Shown here: in pieces, positions 23,560 to 35,683 of the stretch | How the letters are laid out: each line of letters opens with the position of its first letter | Numbering within the stretch: the stretch's first letter is position 1 | Origin: Periplaneta americana | Taxonomy: Eukaryota; Arthropoda; Insecta; Blattodea; Blattidae | NCBI RefSeq assembly: GCF_040183065.1 | Contig: NC_091117.1 | Span: 95,754,001 to 95,818,000, forward strand | Direction of reading: 5' to 3' | Length of the DNA stretch: 64,000 bases | Translations under genes and position numbers: made by a program | Notes under the pieces: model-generated | Seen by the model: only the letters and a program-made list of their open reading frames with translations | Databases searched by the model: none | Told to the model about the DNA's origin: nothing

Positions 23560-24770
23560 TAGTCGCACGAGTTTAGTAGAAATTTCAAATTCATTAACTA
23601 CCCATACTACGTGAGTAAATAAACCATCTGCTGTTCTATCAGCACTAACATCAACAAAGCCCAAGAATCTTTTATAGACATAGCGGAGAACTGTAGATAG
23701 TTGAGATTTGTTCTCAATATCAAGGTTTGAAACAAAGTTAATTTCATTTTTTATTTCTTCTTTTTCTACATCAGTAAGCTTAATAGCTTTTATGGTATCA
23801 TTTTGAATCAATGGAGAAGTTCCTGGAAACGCTGTGGAAGAATTTAGATGGTTTTCAAAAAGTAAATCATGTTTTTTTAACACATTAAAAAATTCTAAAA
23901 AATTTCCTTTGTTCAGAGAACTATCTGATTCATCATGTGTCCGTAGAGGGAGTTCCTGGTTAGCTAGAAGACAAATAACGTCATGATTCGTATTAATACA
24001 TCTCTATTTTTCTTTACCCCGTCATTGTATTTATTGGTATCAGTTCTTCGTTGATCAAGTAAAGTATCGATTCACTTGAATAATTTCAAGGGAAAAATTG
24101 TTACGGTGCCAGGTATCGATATCGGGACCCTTCGCTTAGCGCACGAATGCTCTACCGACTGAGCTACCCCAGGAACCATACACGACACTGTCACAATTCT
24201 TCCCTTTATATCCTCACAACTCATCCCCATTTAAGTTGTGTGGATATAAAGGGAAGAATTATTGTGACGGTGTCGTGCATGGTCCTGGGGTAGCTCAGTC
24301 GGTAGAGCATTCGTGCGCTAAGCGTAGGGTCCCGGGATCGATACCTGGCCCCGGAACAATGTTTACCTTGAAATTATTCAAGCCTGCTTCACAGGAAGCT
24401 TCTACCTGAAAGTCAGATTTGCCGAAAAGTTTTGATTTCAGGAAACATAGTACGTGAGTTTGAGATTTTGAATGTTTTTGCTGTGCACTACACAAGTGAT
24501 TTAAGTCAGCAAATCCATACTTACTGCAAACCTCATTTTTGTTAGAAAACAATAAGCATGGCCAGCAAAATAATCTATTTGAAATTTCACAATCCGCTAA
24601 CCATTCTACATTTTCATATTGTGAAATAGAAAAATGTCGAGTGTATTGTTCGCTTTTTGTTTTATACTGTTGCACTAAATTCGGAAGTGGCGGAGAAGGT
24701 CTACCCTTATTCACTATATGTAATTATTTCTCTTCTAGTGGGCGAGAAGAGAATAATTTTTGCAAAAGAT
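23560..24770 (-). pseudogene. hAT transposase N-terminal half (TTF-type finger plus DUF4371 part)
   Basis: On the minus strand, KGRPSPPLPNLVQQYKTKSE leads into ISNRLFCWPCLLFSNK, then KYGFADLNHLCSAQQKH, a TTF-type zinc-finger region (24700-24480). After the palindrome the frame resumes as KKHDLLFENHLNSSTAFPGT and IENKSQLSTVLRYVYKRFLG (23880-23670). It stops near NEFEISTKLVRL, where the deletion joins the element end. The catalytic and dimerisation regions are lost. Confidence 0.8.
24075..24382. repeat. Palindrome of about 308 bp with tRNA-like arms
   Basis: Arms of about 150 bp are inverted copies of each other, from CTTGAATAATTTCAAG at 24075-24090 to CTTGAAATTATTCAAG at 24367-24382. Each arm holds a tRNA-like sequence with GGGGTAGCTCAGTCGGTAGA (A box) and GGATCGATACC or close (B-box-like). 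The anticodon-like arm TTCGTGCGCTAAGCGAA has a 7-base loop. The structure interrupts the hAT transposase frame. Confidence 0.85.
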
Positions 24771-26068
24771 ATTTTACAGTAGCCTATACATTTCCAAGTG
24801 CTATTATCATTAAATAAGTAATTTAAATTGTTCACCTGCGCTGGCACAGAGCTATGAATCCTAATAAAACCTAAACACAGTAAATTCAATCACACAAGCA
24901 GTAAATACACACGTCAAACGCAATATTTTATAAGGCTACAATTGACGAGTTGAGCTGCCTGTACACAGTATCTCCACCACTCCACCGTGCGCGCGCAGAC
25001 AATTAATTATAGCAATAACGCTCAACGGAGCAGTGTTGCCAATTCAGCGGTTTTCCCGCTAGATCTAGCGTTTTTCGGCGTTAGTTTAGAGGGTAAAATT
25101 TATGAAATTTGAATTGATAGCAATTTAGCGGTTTCTGCACGGCTACACAGCGGATTTTTAAGAATCGAGTTGGCAACACTGCAACCGAGGATGTTGTTCT
25201 GTAGGGGCTGGACAACCTGACCACCTTATTCCACTTCGTCAGCAGAGCGTATGTTATAAAACGAAAGCCGTTCTGAGGATGGTGTGCACATTACACCAGC
25301 CGGCATTTAAAATATTTAAATGGTAATAGATTAAAATTAATCTTGAACTATATACGTCAACTTCCAATGAGATTACCACGCGTTTAAATGGTGATAAATT
25401 GAAATTATTGTTGCATTATATAAAACAACTTAAAATAAAAAAAAATTAGATTACCGAATTTACAGTGTCCAGCGCACATCTTGAACACCCGCAATATACG
25501 CCCCAGAATGTCAGTCATATATGGCGAATCCTCGACCTCATCTCGCCATCACCAATTCCATTGACGCTAAATAACCTCGTAGTTGATACAGTGTCGTTAA
25601 ATAACCAAGCTAAAAAAATGTCTGAAAAAGACTTTCGTAATGGTCAATGCTGCATTCTTAAATGGAAACGCACAACGGAAATTTTGGACAAAAGTAACTT
25701 AAGTACCCTAGGCCTAGGACTAATACCAACATACGAAATTAATAGTTACTAAACCCGTCGAGCCATTTGAAGGCATTTTAGAAATTATAAGTTAAACTAA
25801 ATCTACCCTGATTCTATCTTTCCAGGAATATAAAAGTAACAATGGAACTGGAGGTTATCTGACGCTGTTCGTCTTCCCACGCAAAATGTATGTAAAACCC
25901 CTGAACACAAACGTATATAACAGATTGACCATCCCCATATTAAAAACGGTAACATGTGGAAGAGAGCAACCACCAAGATCGTCACCGTCGATTGAGAACG
26001 ACTACTAAATGGAAGTACAGTTACTCCATGCAATTCAAATGAGAGTTATAACGTGATTTCTTATGCAG

Positions 26069-26314
26069 AGTCTGTACCTGTAGAGTAACGGTTAGCGCGT
26101 CTGGCCGCGAAACCAGGTGGCCTGGGTTCGATTCCCAGTCGGAGCAAGTTACATGATTGAGGTTTTTTCCGGGATTTTCCCTCAACCCAATATGAGCAAA
26201 TGCTGGGTAACTTTCGGTGTTAAACCCCAGACTCATTTCACGGACATTATCACCTTCATCTCATTCAGACATTAAATAGCCTAAGATGTTGAAAAAGCGT
26301 CGTAAAATAACTTA
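26069..26314 (+). mobile_element. SINE family A, near full-length
   Basis: The head has GTAACGGTTAGCGCGTCTGG and the B box GGTTCGATTCC, then the family body ending GTCGTAAAATAACTTA. It has slightly more mismatches than the copies at 596 and 5358. No clean target-site duplication was found. Confidence 0.85.
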
Positions 26315-27513
26315 GCGCAGTAGCTAGATGGTAGATAAAAGTTGTTGCCGTCAAAGCCTATAAAGCTGAGAAATCTGTTATATATGTGATCTTGGGTAAA
26401 ACTAACCTGATTTAACTTCCAACTTAACCTCGTCTGACCAAGTGAACTCTATACTTAACTGGAGGCACCACCGCAATGCTCTTTCCTGTCTGAAAGCGTG
26501 ACTTGGTGAGGGTATTGCTCTTTCTAACTAATGTGTTTCAATGAATCTTTCGTGAGGTTGATGTTGGACATGCACAGTAAACAATAAAAATACCGTTATT
26601 GTGTACGATAGCATTTCACTGCAAGAGAGACAAGGACAACACTATGTTAGAAAGAGATAGCAATACGCTCAGGTGCCCAGCATTCGCGTCACGCTTTAAA
26701 GCATTGAGCTGTGCCTCCAGTTTAATATAGAGCTAACTCACTGGTCTGATTTGACCTCACCTAACGTAACTTCCCTCTACCTTCACGAAAAATTATAAGT
26801 TATTAAAGTTAACCTGACGTCCGTTATTACCATTACTGGTACAGACTTTTTTTGTAAATGACTTAGTTATGATTTTGTCCATCTTACAAAAGTGTTCTCA
26901 ATATGTGATTGTGTCTAATGTTGAAATATAGGGCATTCATTGTTAACAATGGTTTCCTCTCATTGACTGAATTGAAAAATTGTACACTATTATAAATATT
27001 TTGGGTAAAAATTCGGAAAGACGGAACTTTCCAAAATTGTTCAAAATAGTAATTTTCTGTGTATTTTTGCCTCCTGAACAAGATAAAAGCGTTAGATTTT
27101 TCCGCAAATCACAGTCTCCGAAGTTACGAAATATACCATTCTTTCTCCCAATAAAGCATGAAAATCCGTTAAAAAATACATAGCAGGTACATACATAAAT
27201 TTTCCATTTTTATTGAAGAATAATACTACATTCAAATCTACGTACGGTAATGTAACTTAACACGTCCAATTACTTTTGAATCAGTGACTGCCAGAAAGGA
27301 TTGTGGCACAACCAAAATAATTATGTTAAACATATTTTCTCCACACAAATGTGAACAGAACTGAAAAAAGTATTTTCGGAGATTCTGTATGATATGGGCA
27401 CATGGTGGTTTTTGGATTTAAAAATTGCCTAAAGGGCATGATTATTTAGTAGCATAATGTTTAAAATATGATTTGTAGAATATAAAAATATTTGTGTCTT
27501 ACTTATTAAAATA
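26315..27513. other. No recognised gene
   Basis: AT-rich flank left of the Tc1 element. Open frames at 26884-27183 occur on both strands and look like chance. Confidence 0.4.
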
Positions 27514-28861
27514 CAGTAGCGTGCAAATTAATCCGAACACGACATATTTTTACATTTTCTGTCATTGTTGGCCTCACAGCTGCTCATACTGCTTTAATTG
27601 ACATCTGTAGTACGTGTAATTCCGTTGTTGAAGGTCTGTCGTTAATATTTTTTGTTATAATATGTGACATTTTGCCTGTCGTTTTGTACTTATAAGCATT
27701 TCAATTGTGTTGAAGACTTAATACTGCAATCCTGTGTACATTCTGTCGTCTTCACAAATGGATACAACTCCACGAAAACGGTCTAAAATTATAACATTAG
27801 CAGAGCATTCTTCTATGACACAGAGGAAAATTGCTGCAGAATGTCACATCGGTTTGGCTACTGTTAAATCGATCATAAAACGATACAGGGAGACTGGATC
27901 CATCACACCCCAGAAAAAAGGAAACTGTGGCCGGAAAAGGAAGACTTCACCTGCAGATGATCGTTTAATTATCAGGAAAAGTAAATTAAATCCCAGACTA
28001 ACTGCTGTCGACTTAACCAGCGAGTTAATGGCTACCACTGGGGCGAATATTCACGTCACAACAGTGCGGCGTAGGCTTTTTGAAGCTGGACAAAGGGCTC
28101 ATAAGCCTATTAAGAAGCAACTGTTAACCCCTGTTATGTGCAAAAAACGCTTAATGTGGGCAAAATTACATCAACACTGGACAGTGAATGACTGGAAGAA
28201 TGTACTTTTTTCCGATGAGTCTCATTTCGAGGTCCACGGCCACCGTGTTTCTTATGTACGGAAAGGATCTGAAAAAGTAACAGCAGCTCATCTCCAACTA
28301 GCACCAAAATACCCTCCTAAAGTAATGTTTTGGGGTTGTTTTACACATGAAGGGCCTGGAGCATTAATACCTATCAAGGGAATGATGAATTCTGACAAAT
28401 ATATTCACTTATTGGAAACCAGAATCGTACCCCAGCTGCAAAAATCATTTCTGGATGGCAGAGGTGTGTTCCAACAAGACCTGGCACCATGTCATACGTC
28501 TCGAAAAACTACAGAATTCCTCAACAAGAAGAATATTCAGGTATTCCCCTGGCCAGGCAACTCACCCGATATCAACCCGATTGAGATCTTGTGGTCAATT
28601 TGCAAAAGAAGAATGCAAAAAATGGATTGTTCTACAAAGGAGAAGATGATTTCTGCCCTCATTGGTGTATGGTTTTGCGATGAAGAAATGAAGAATATTT
28701 GTGGGAAATTAGTGGAATCCATGCCAAATCATCTCAGAGCTGTTATTAGGAACAAGGGAGGCCACATAGATTACTGAGGTATGTCTTAAATCCTTTTTTT
28801 ATCCCGTTTGAATGTTTTTGCATAAGTAATTACGTTGTTCGGATTAATTTGCACGCTACTG
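27514..28861 (+). mobile_element. Complete Tc1-family transposon, 1,348 bp
   Basis: Perfect 26-bp terminal inverted repeats begin CAGTAGCGTGCAAATTAATC at 27514 and mirror it at 28836-28861. The dinucleotide TA flanks both ends (27512-27513 and 28862-28863), the standard Tc1/mariner duplication. One uninterrupted transposase gene fills the interior. Perfect repeats and an open gene point to recent arrival and possible activity. Confidence 0.97.
27758..28777 (+). CDS. Tc1-family transposase, DD34E, apparently intact
   Basis: It catalyses cut-and-paste transposition of the surrounding element. I chose the Met at 27758 (MDTTPRKRSK) over an in-frame Met eight codons upstream, because the protein then starts with the usual basic N-terminus. 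Residues 10-55 form a helix-turn-helix (MTQRKIAAECHIGLATVKSI), then a GRKRK-type basic hook and a second DNA-binding part. The catalytic residues are Asp in FSDESHFEVHG, Asp in FQQDLAPCHTS and Glu in SPDINPIEILW. Thirty-four residues separate the last two. The length, about 339 aa, is normal for the family, with no frameshift. Confidence 0.96.
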   Translation: MDTTPRKRSKIITLAEHSSMTQRKIAAECHIGLATVKSIIKRYRETGSITPQKKGNCGRKRKTSPADDRLIIRKSKLNPRLTAVDLTSELMATTGANIHVTTVRRRLFEAGQRAHKPIKKQLLTPVMCKKRLMWAKLHQHWTVNDWKNVLFSDESHFEVHGHRVSYVRKGSEKVTAAHLQLAPKYPPKVMFWGCFTHEGPGALIPIKGMMNSDKYIHLLETRIVPQLQKSFLDGRGVFQQDLAPCHTSRKTTEFLNKKNIQVFPWPGNSPDINPIEILWSICKRRMQKMDCSTKEKMISALIGVWFCDEEMKNICGKLVESMPNHLRAVIRNKGGHIDY

Positions 28862-28905
28862 TAGGTCGAAAAATGGAAAAAAAAATAACGAAATATACTG
28901 TAACC

Positions 28906-29087
28906 CAGTGGTGGTCAGCACTCGCTGAAATGTGCAAAGGGTAAGTGGTGCCATCCCGTGTCCACCGTCGTGCAGCAGGAAGAGGTAGAGAGCATACCCG
29001 CTAGCAGCTACAAGTGCACCATGGTGCACTGCGTTTTCCGCGGGTAAGAGATGCTAGCCCCAGGGTGCTCTGTGCTGACGACCCCTG
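28906..29087. mobile_element. hAT MITE, 182 bp
   Basis: Termini CAGTGGTGGTCAGCAC and GTGCTGACGACCCCTG match at 14 of 16 positions when inverted. The flanking octamers CTGTAACC (28898-28905) and CCGTAACC (29088-29095) match at 7 of 8. It has no coding capacity. It inserted about 45 bp from the right end of the Tc1 element. Confidence 0.8.
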
Positions 29088-29095
29088 CCGTAACC

Positions 29096-29770
29096 TATAG
29101 TAGCTATATCACTTAGCTATCCCCTCATTTAATCCACTCAGTTAGTCACAGTCCTCGGCCTCCTGTTATTGACCGGTAATTATTGGTGCATGTGCCCAAG
29201 TTATACAGAATAGCCACATTTTCATACACAGTACATGAAAAATAGCACTGCTTCCACTTCATATTAACAACTACACTCCTCCTACATCTGAATCTACGGT
29301 ATTTTCAGACCAATTTACATTCAAAATATTTCCACAGTTTCTAACAATACATAATGACGTATCAGAAAACAAGTCACTTCCAATCATCTGAAGTGAACAA
29401 ATTATGACAAACATACCCCCATACAGAGTTAATGTATATTGGAGAGTACAGCATTATTTTGTTCTGACCGTAGGCAACGATCTGACAAATGCCAATGTGG
29501 TGGCCATATTTACTCCAAAGGAGACTCAGTACAACGCAAGACTTCCATAGGAACACAGGTTTCTAGTGTGATATTCCATTGTTATCTTGAAGAATGCTGT
29601 GTTGTTGTGCAGATAACTGCTCTCAAAGGTCAGAAAAAAATATCGGATTGTTTCTGCTGCTGAGTGAACAACAAGCTCTTTACTATTTGTTGGGATTAGT
29701 TTGTTCAAAATACTGTAAAACAAAATAAGTCGTAGGTTTAGTATTTGCGAAAACTGTTTTTCATCTCCAA
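29096..29770. other. Unassigned, possibly the 5' part of the following LINE
   Basis: No clear feature. A 74-codon plus-strand frame at 29439-29663 is Cys-rich near its end but I cannot assign it. The LINE whose ORF1 becomes visible at 29815 may begin in this stretch. Confidence 0.3.
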
Positions 29771-29814
29771 TAGGTTATAACAGGGATGAATCTATAAATT
29801 TTATTGGCCCATTA

Positions 29815-32218
29815 GTGACTCTCAGGTCATACAAGGAAATGTTTCTTGTATACCCTTGTAAATCTGTGTTTGATATCATGATGGTGGCAGGTGTTTACTC
29901 ACGATTTCCTGACTCTCGACAATTTCTGAATAATTTACGGAAAGAGTCTAGGAATAATTGCAATCATTGTGAATATATTAATAAGGAACTTTGCAAAACT
30001 AGTGAAGAATTAGAAACTGCATGGGAAATTATAAGAATACTTGAAAATAATGGAAATGAGTGTATCGATGTGTTCCCGCCTAGGCCTAATTTCACAGAAG
30101 CATGGAAGGAAGTTCAAAGCAAACATCATCAGTGGCATATGCTGAACCTGAAGTTTGGGTGTTCTGTTAAAAATATATAGTTGGTCTATCTCGCACAATT
30201 ATTATAGGCCTAAGTGAAATATCGGGTCAACATTAACTGTCATTTTTAATATATAATCTAGTATTATTTATAAATAATAACTATGGGGCGGATGTTGATG
30301 ACCTAAAAATCTACTTAAAATGATCATTAAAATGCCCTTAAACTAAAGGAAAAATGACATAAAATTAAAAGAAAATGACATTTAAATATTATTCAAAGTA
30401 CTCGCACCACAACTTCTTAAAAATTAATCACCTTGTTTCAATGACTGCCCTGCAAATGCCGGAGAAAGGAGCCAACTACAAATAACGTTATTCAAAATTG
30501 CATTATTTATGATCAAACAATAACCATGGACAGCAAAATAACCTGTTTGAAGTTCCACAACCTGCTAACTATTCTACAATTTCATATTGTGAAATAGAAA
30601 AATGTCTAGTGTATTGTTCGCTTTTTGTTTTATATTGTTGCACTAAATTTAGAAGTGGCGGGGTAGGTCTACCCTTATTCACTATATGTAATTTCTCTCC
30701 TAGTGGGCGAGAAGAGAATGGCTTTTGCAAAAGATCTTTTACAGTGTACATTTCCAAGTGCTATTATCATTAAATAAGTAATTTAAATTGTTCACCTGCA
30801 CTGGCACACAACTATGAACCCTAGTAAAACCTAAACACAGTAAATTCACTCACACAAACAGTAAACACACACGTCAAACACAATATTTTGTAACGCTATT
30901 GACAAGTTGAGCTGCCTGTATACAGGACGACCTGCGAGCTTGAGAGAAGCGAGTATCCCCACCAAGCCACCTTGCATGCGCAAAGAATTATAGCAGTAAC
31001 TCTCAGCAGGGGATGTTTTTTTGTACGAACAGGACAACCAGACCAGAACTCATTTCACTTCGTCAGGCAGAGCGTACGTTATAAAACGAAAGTCGTTCTG
31101 GGGATGGTGTGCACATTCAACCAGCAGGCATTTAAAATATTTAAATGGTAATGAATTAAAATTAGTCTTGAACTTTATACGTCAACTTCCAATGAGATTA
31201 CCACGCATTTAAATTGTGATAAATTAAAATTATTGTTGCATTATATAAAACAACTTAAAATAAAAAATGAGATTACCGAATTTACAGGGTGTCCAGCGCA
31301 CACCTTGAACATCCGCAATATACGCCCCTGAACATCATAGGCACAAACCAACAATCGATGGCTCTCAAAAAACTGAAGTTAGAAATAGATATAGGCCTAT
31401 TCCTCTTCAAGATCATCAAGAACTTCAAGAGCTTCACGAGCTTCAAGACCTTCAAGAACTTCAAGAACGCCAACAAAGAACAGACGACATCAAATAAGCA
31501 TGGCGCACCAGCACTAGGCCTAAAATTACGAATAGCATACCTTCAAACTGTAAGTTGAAAAATCAAAACCAGAAGAAAATTATAATAATCGGAGACAGTC
31601 ATACTAGAGGCTGTTCTGAAAGACTTAAACTCGAATCTGAAGTCAAAAAAGTACTCTGTGTGCGGAATAGTGAAACCTAATGCAACATCAAGTGAAACTG
31701 TAAATTTAAATATGGATGCAATGAAAAAAATGATAGGCTACTATTGTGATATGTCCTGGAACAAACGATATAAGCAAAAACTGTGCAAAGGAAGGACTAA
31801 ATAATGTAGTGAATTTCGTGAAAAGAAACAATCATACAACATAGTTATCATTGAGGCTCCACACAGGTACAATCTTACAGAGTGGTCGATCATAAATGAA
31901 GAAATAAAAACATTCAACAGAAAATTATGGAAAAGACTTCAAATACACAATCACGCAAAAGTTGTAAAGATAGGACTGAAAAGAGCAAATTTTACGAGGC
32001 ATGGACTCTACATGAACAATAATGGAAAAGATCTACTTTGTCAGACAGTAGCAGACACTATAGTGAAATTAACTGAAGGAAAAGTTGCAACAATAATACC
32101 GCTACATTATCTTACAAATGAAGAAATTGAAGAGAGAATCAACCAAGAAGAGGATTCATCAATTGACACAAAAGTAGATTACCAGACTACATCTGTGACG
32201 AGGCAAGAAGAATTTTAG
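29815..32218 (+). pseudogene. LINE ORF1 with coiled coil and GDSL/SGNH esterase domain, interrupted
   Basis: The first part (29815-30129) has NCNHCEYINKELCKTSEELE and TAWEIIRILENN, a Cys-containing plus coiled-coil ORF1 region. The frame is cut by the hAT element at 30130-31330 and resumes at 31339 with Glu/Gln/Leu-rich repeats. At 31573 comes KIIIIGDSHTRGCSERL, the block I GDSxTRG of SGNH esterases. FTRHGLYMNNNGKDLL near 32000 carries the catalytic His. Such esterase ORF1 proteins are known from CR1-type LINEs. Frameshifts near 31640 and 31790 inactivate it. The ORF2 follows at 32397. Confidence 0.8.
30130..31330 (-). mobile_element. Internally deleted hAT element, 1,201 bp
   Basis: It has the ends CAGTGGCATATGCTGAACCT and TATACGCCCCTG and an exact 8-bp duplication AACATCAT (30122-30129, 31331-31338). 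Inside is only the N-terminus of the transposase (KGRPTPPLLNLVQQYKTKSE, minus strand 30680-30620). It is a sibling of 23501-25506. Removal with one octamer rejoins the LINE ORF1 at QSKHH, so it inserted into that LINE. Confidence 0.95.
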
Positions 32219-33419
32219 TCAAGAACCAATCAGAAAGAGGAATCAGCAAACGATGTAGCAAAAGACCTCCAGGCTACAAATGTGAAGGAGCAAGAAGTTC
32301 CCAGAACTCGTACTTCATGCAGAAGCAGAAAATCATCACAAAAGCTGAGTATTGATTTTTTATAAATAAGGATACAACAATAATCCTGAAAGTAAGGTGC
32401 TAGGTTGTTGTAACCCTTTACAAGTATTCCACCAAAACGTTCAGAGCTTACAGAATAAGAAACTGAATATTGAAATTATGTTAGCCAATGAACTACAAAA
32501 TATAGATATATTGTGTATTACAGAACACTGGCTAGAAAAACAGGAAACTGACTATTTTAACTTCCAAAAATTGTCACTAATTGCTAAATTCTGTAGGTCA
32601 GAAAAGAAACATGGGGGTTCATGCATATATGTCAAAAATAATATAGCCTACAAGCAGAAGAGTACCTGTACATCAAATTCGAAAACATGACTATCGAAGA
32701 ACATTTTGAAACCAGTATAGTGGAACTGTCAGATTTTAAAACCTTCATAATTTGCATTTACAGATCTCCAATAGCGATATTGAGATATTAATAGAAACAG
32801 TGGATATCATACTCAGTGAGAAAAACAAGAGGTTAATAATTATCGGTGATTTAAACATTGACTTTTTAAATGGTAATGCCAATATAAAGTTCCGGACTAT
32901 GATAAATTTTTATGGACTAGAAGGTGTAGTAGATTCACCAACAAGAATACCTAACAAATGGGAATGGCTCTGCAATAGATCAGGTCATTATTAAATAAAT
33001 CTAGTTGGAAGTACAACATTGATGTAATAAATAATGGATTCTCAGATCACTTTGCTCAAATACTAGAAATACAGATAAAAGATGAAATACCGGTATGCAG
33101 AAAAGAAGGGACAACAAACACTTTATATAGAATTATTAGACCTTGTACCAAAACAAATATCCAATATCTGAATCGTTGGTTAAGCAAAGAATCCTGGGAA
33201 AACGTTTTCAACGAAACATTACTACACCCAGCTTCAAATAACTTTGTACAAACCTTAATCTACTACTACCAGACAGCAATGCCAAAAACTAAGGTTAAAA
33301 AACAGCAGCAAAAGTCTAAATGGCTCACATCAGGCATAAAAGTATCTAGTAAGAGACTAAAGTATCATCATAAAATTATGAAAGGAGGGGCATATAGGCA
33401 TAACAGAAAATTAACTTAG

Positions 33420-35225
33420 AGAGTATGATGAAAATTGTTCAGATTGTCAATTAATATAGATACCTAAATACAATATAATATTTGTTACTCAGTCAAATGA
33501 CAAATCAATGTAAAATAATGACTTATATTATATGGTCATTAAGTTTTAAACACATAAATTACATATTGCAAACGTTTTCGCCCATTCAAGCATCTTCAGG
33601 CACAATTATACAATATCTCAATCAAACTGTATAGTCATTACATTGGTGGTAGATAAACTGTTTAAAATTAATGATGTACAACATCTCCATAATTAAAATG
33701 TAATGTTACAGGTCATAAAATTAAAATAATATTAAAATTAGAAACAACGTAGTGTTATGATTTAAACTTCATAATATTCTGTGAAACTCTTGTTCAGTAG
33801 AGTCCAATGATTGATGGGTTATATCTGAAATATATAAATGTGAAATAGAAGTGGCAAATTATCAAATTTAAAAGTACGATTGGAATGGATAATGAAAGAA
33901 CTCACGTCATTTGAACGTGGCAACTGTATAGGTCACAATGAAACATCCTATGTTTGAAGTAGTTATCTGTAATGAAATAATAAATCAAAATTTTGAAGAA
34001 TTTGAAAATAATTGAAAGTGTTAATTTATAGATGTACTTACGAAGATGTGGGACGACCTGCTGCTATCGGACCTGTAGCTAATATGATGTGGGCGAAGTG
34101 AGTGTTCGTGTAAACAACTAAAGCGGAAGGATATTGCGTTGTGATGGGGTTAGAGGTTGTATAGGGGATTCCGGATTTGAATAAAATTTTCATTAAGAAT
34201 ACTGTTCTCTATTTGAATCTGTTTTGCAATATAATATTCTTCTGCAGAGTTTATTAATTTTGTATCTATTCCTGATTTTAATATTTTTAAAGTTTTATGT
34301 ATTGGGCCTAATTCATGTCCAGAGTCTATTAGATGGGAGGTGTATGTGGATTTCTTACGATTATGTTTGAAATCAGAAATGTGCTCATGGTATCTAATTT
34401 TGAAATTTCTTTTGGTTTATCCTATATATTTTTTCTTACATGTGAAACATTCCAATCTGTAAATACCATTATTGTGGAATTTATTAACTTCTTGAAGTCT
34501 GTTATTTAAATTGTTATTGAGTTTATTAGTTGGTTTATGTGCTATATGAATATTTTCTTTTTTAAAGAAGTTAGCTAATTTGCTAGATATAAATTTATTA
34601 TATGATAAACTTAAATATTTTTTGTTGGTGTTGTTTTGTTTTGTTAACGTAGATATATTGCTTAGTTCTTTTTTTTCTTTTGTTCTTATTTATCAATTTC
34701 TTAATCAAATTAGTACTGTAACCATTTTCGTTGGCTATTTGTATTATTTTATTATATTCTTTCTTGTAATTGTTTTTGCTTAGTGGAAATTGTATTAATC
34801 TATTAATCATGTAATTGAAGTTATTTAGTTTATTTGCAGTAGGATGTTCTGAATTTATGGGAATACTATGGTTGGTGGTTCCTGGTTTTCTGTAAATATT
34901 AAACTGTAATCTATTTTTATGTTTTTTTATTACGATTTCTAAAAAATGAATCATATTATTAACTTCAATTTCTTGTGTGAATTTCAAGTTATTATGCAAG
35001 TTATTGAAATATTCTAATATTTGTTCATTAATTTGTTGGTTTTCGTAAATTATTAGGGTGTCATCTACGTATCTATTATAAAATTTAACATTGTGTGTTT
35101 TTAGAATATTACTAACTTCCTTATCTTCAATATCTTGAATAAATATCTCGGCAAGTAAACCGGATAATGGATTGCCCATAGCTAATCCTTTACGTTGTGT
35201 ATATATTTTGTTATTGAACTGGAAA
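33420..35225 (-). mobile_element. Penelope-like retroelement inside the LINE ORF2
   Basis: On the minus strand, FQFNNKIYTQRKGLAMGNPL and NRYVDDTLIIYEN give a reverse transcriptase with YVDD (about 35090). NIYRKPGTTNHS and LNNFNYMINRLIQFPLSKNN follow. A GIY-YIG core, GIYRLECFTCKKKYIG, lies at 34480-34430, then HEHISDFKHNRKKSTYTSHL. The frame is open over 210 codons (34598-35230) but has stops downstream. It is 5'-truncated and splits the LINE ORF2. No clean target-site duplication was found, so the ends are approximate. The 3' region has CCTGAAGATGCTTGAATGGG then CGAAAAC, as in other Penelope elements. Confidence 0.88.
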
Positions 35226-35488
35226 TGCAAAAGAAATTTATAATAAAGTTATAAATGAAGCAAAAAAGATACACAATGAAGAATCTATAATGCAATCACG
35301 TAATAAATCCAAAGCTATGTGGAATGTCATTAAGCAGGAAACAAGGAAATGGGAGAACATTATTAGGAACTATAAAATAAATTATAATGATAACATTGTA
35401 TCGAATCCGAAAGAGGTAGCTGAAATTTTTGACTATCATCATACCAATATTGCACAACAACTTGTGGAAAATAACTTACCCAATAAAG

Positions 35489-35683
35489 CAGTGGCGTATA
35501 CTGGTTAAAGGGTTTGGGCTACCGCTGACCCTATTATTACACAAAATATATCTAACAATTACTTTAATTTTAATTACTATGGTAAAACTAATAATACAAA
35601 ATTATTACATTATGTTATATTATAAACTTTTTCTTTTGTAATTTCCTTGGGCTACCGCTGGTAGCCCGCAAAATACGCCCCTG
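35489..35683. mobile_element. hAT MITE, 195 bp, in LINE ORF2
   Basis: The left end is CAGTGGCGTATAC, and the right end inward is CAGGGGCGTATTT. The exact octamer CAATAAAG lies at 35481-35488 and 35684-35691. Taking out the element and one octamer restores the LINE reading frame across NLPNK/EKVVNR, which independently fixes the boundaries. The termini resemble those of the larger hAT elements at 23501 and 30130, a likely source of transposase. Confidence 0.95.

Larger units (their letters stand above)
23501..25506 (-). mobile_element. Internally deleted hAT element, 2,006 bp
   Basis: The ends are CAGTGGCGTATGCT and TATACGCCCCAG. An exact 8-bp duplication, AATGTCAG, lies at 23493-23500 and 25507-25514. 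The interior encodes the N-terminal half of a ZMYM1-like transposase on the minus strand, broken by a palindrome. A shorter relative with the same ends is at 30130-31330. Both are non-autonomous. Confidence 0.9.
23398..25615 (+). mobile_element. SINE family B copy split by a hAT element
   Basis: The head TAGCTCAGTCGGCTGAGGC and the body up to AATGTCAG lie at 23403-23500. The rest (TGGCGAATCCTCGACCTCATC to TGTCGTTAAATAACC) resumes at 25515. The halves are separated exactly by the hAT at 23501-25506 and its duplicated octamer. Joined, they parallel the SINE at 3003-3215. Confidence 0.8.
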
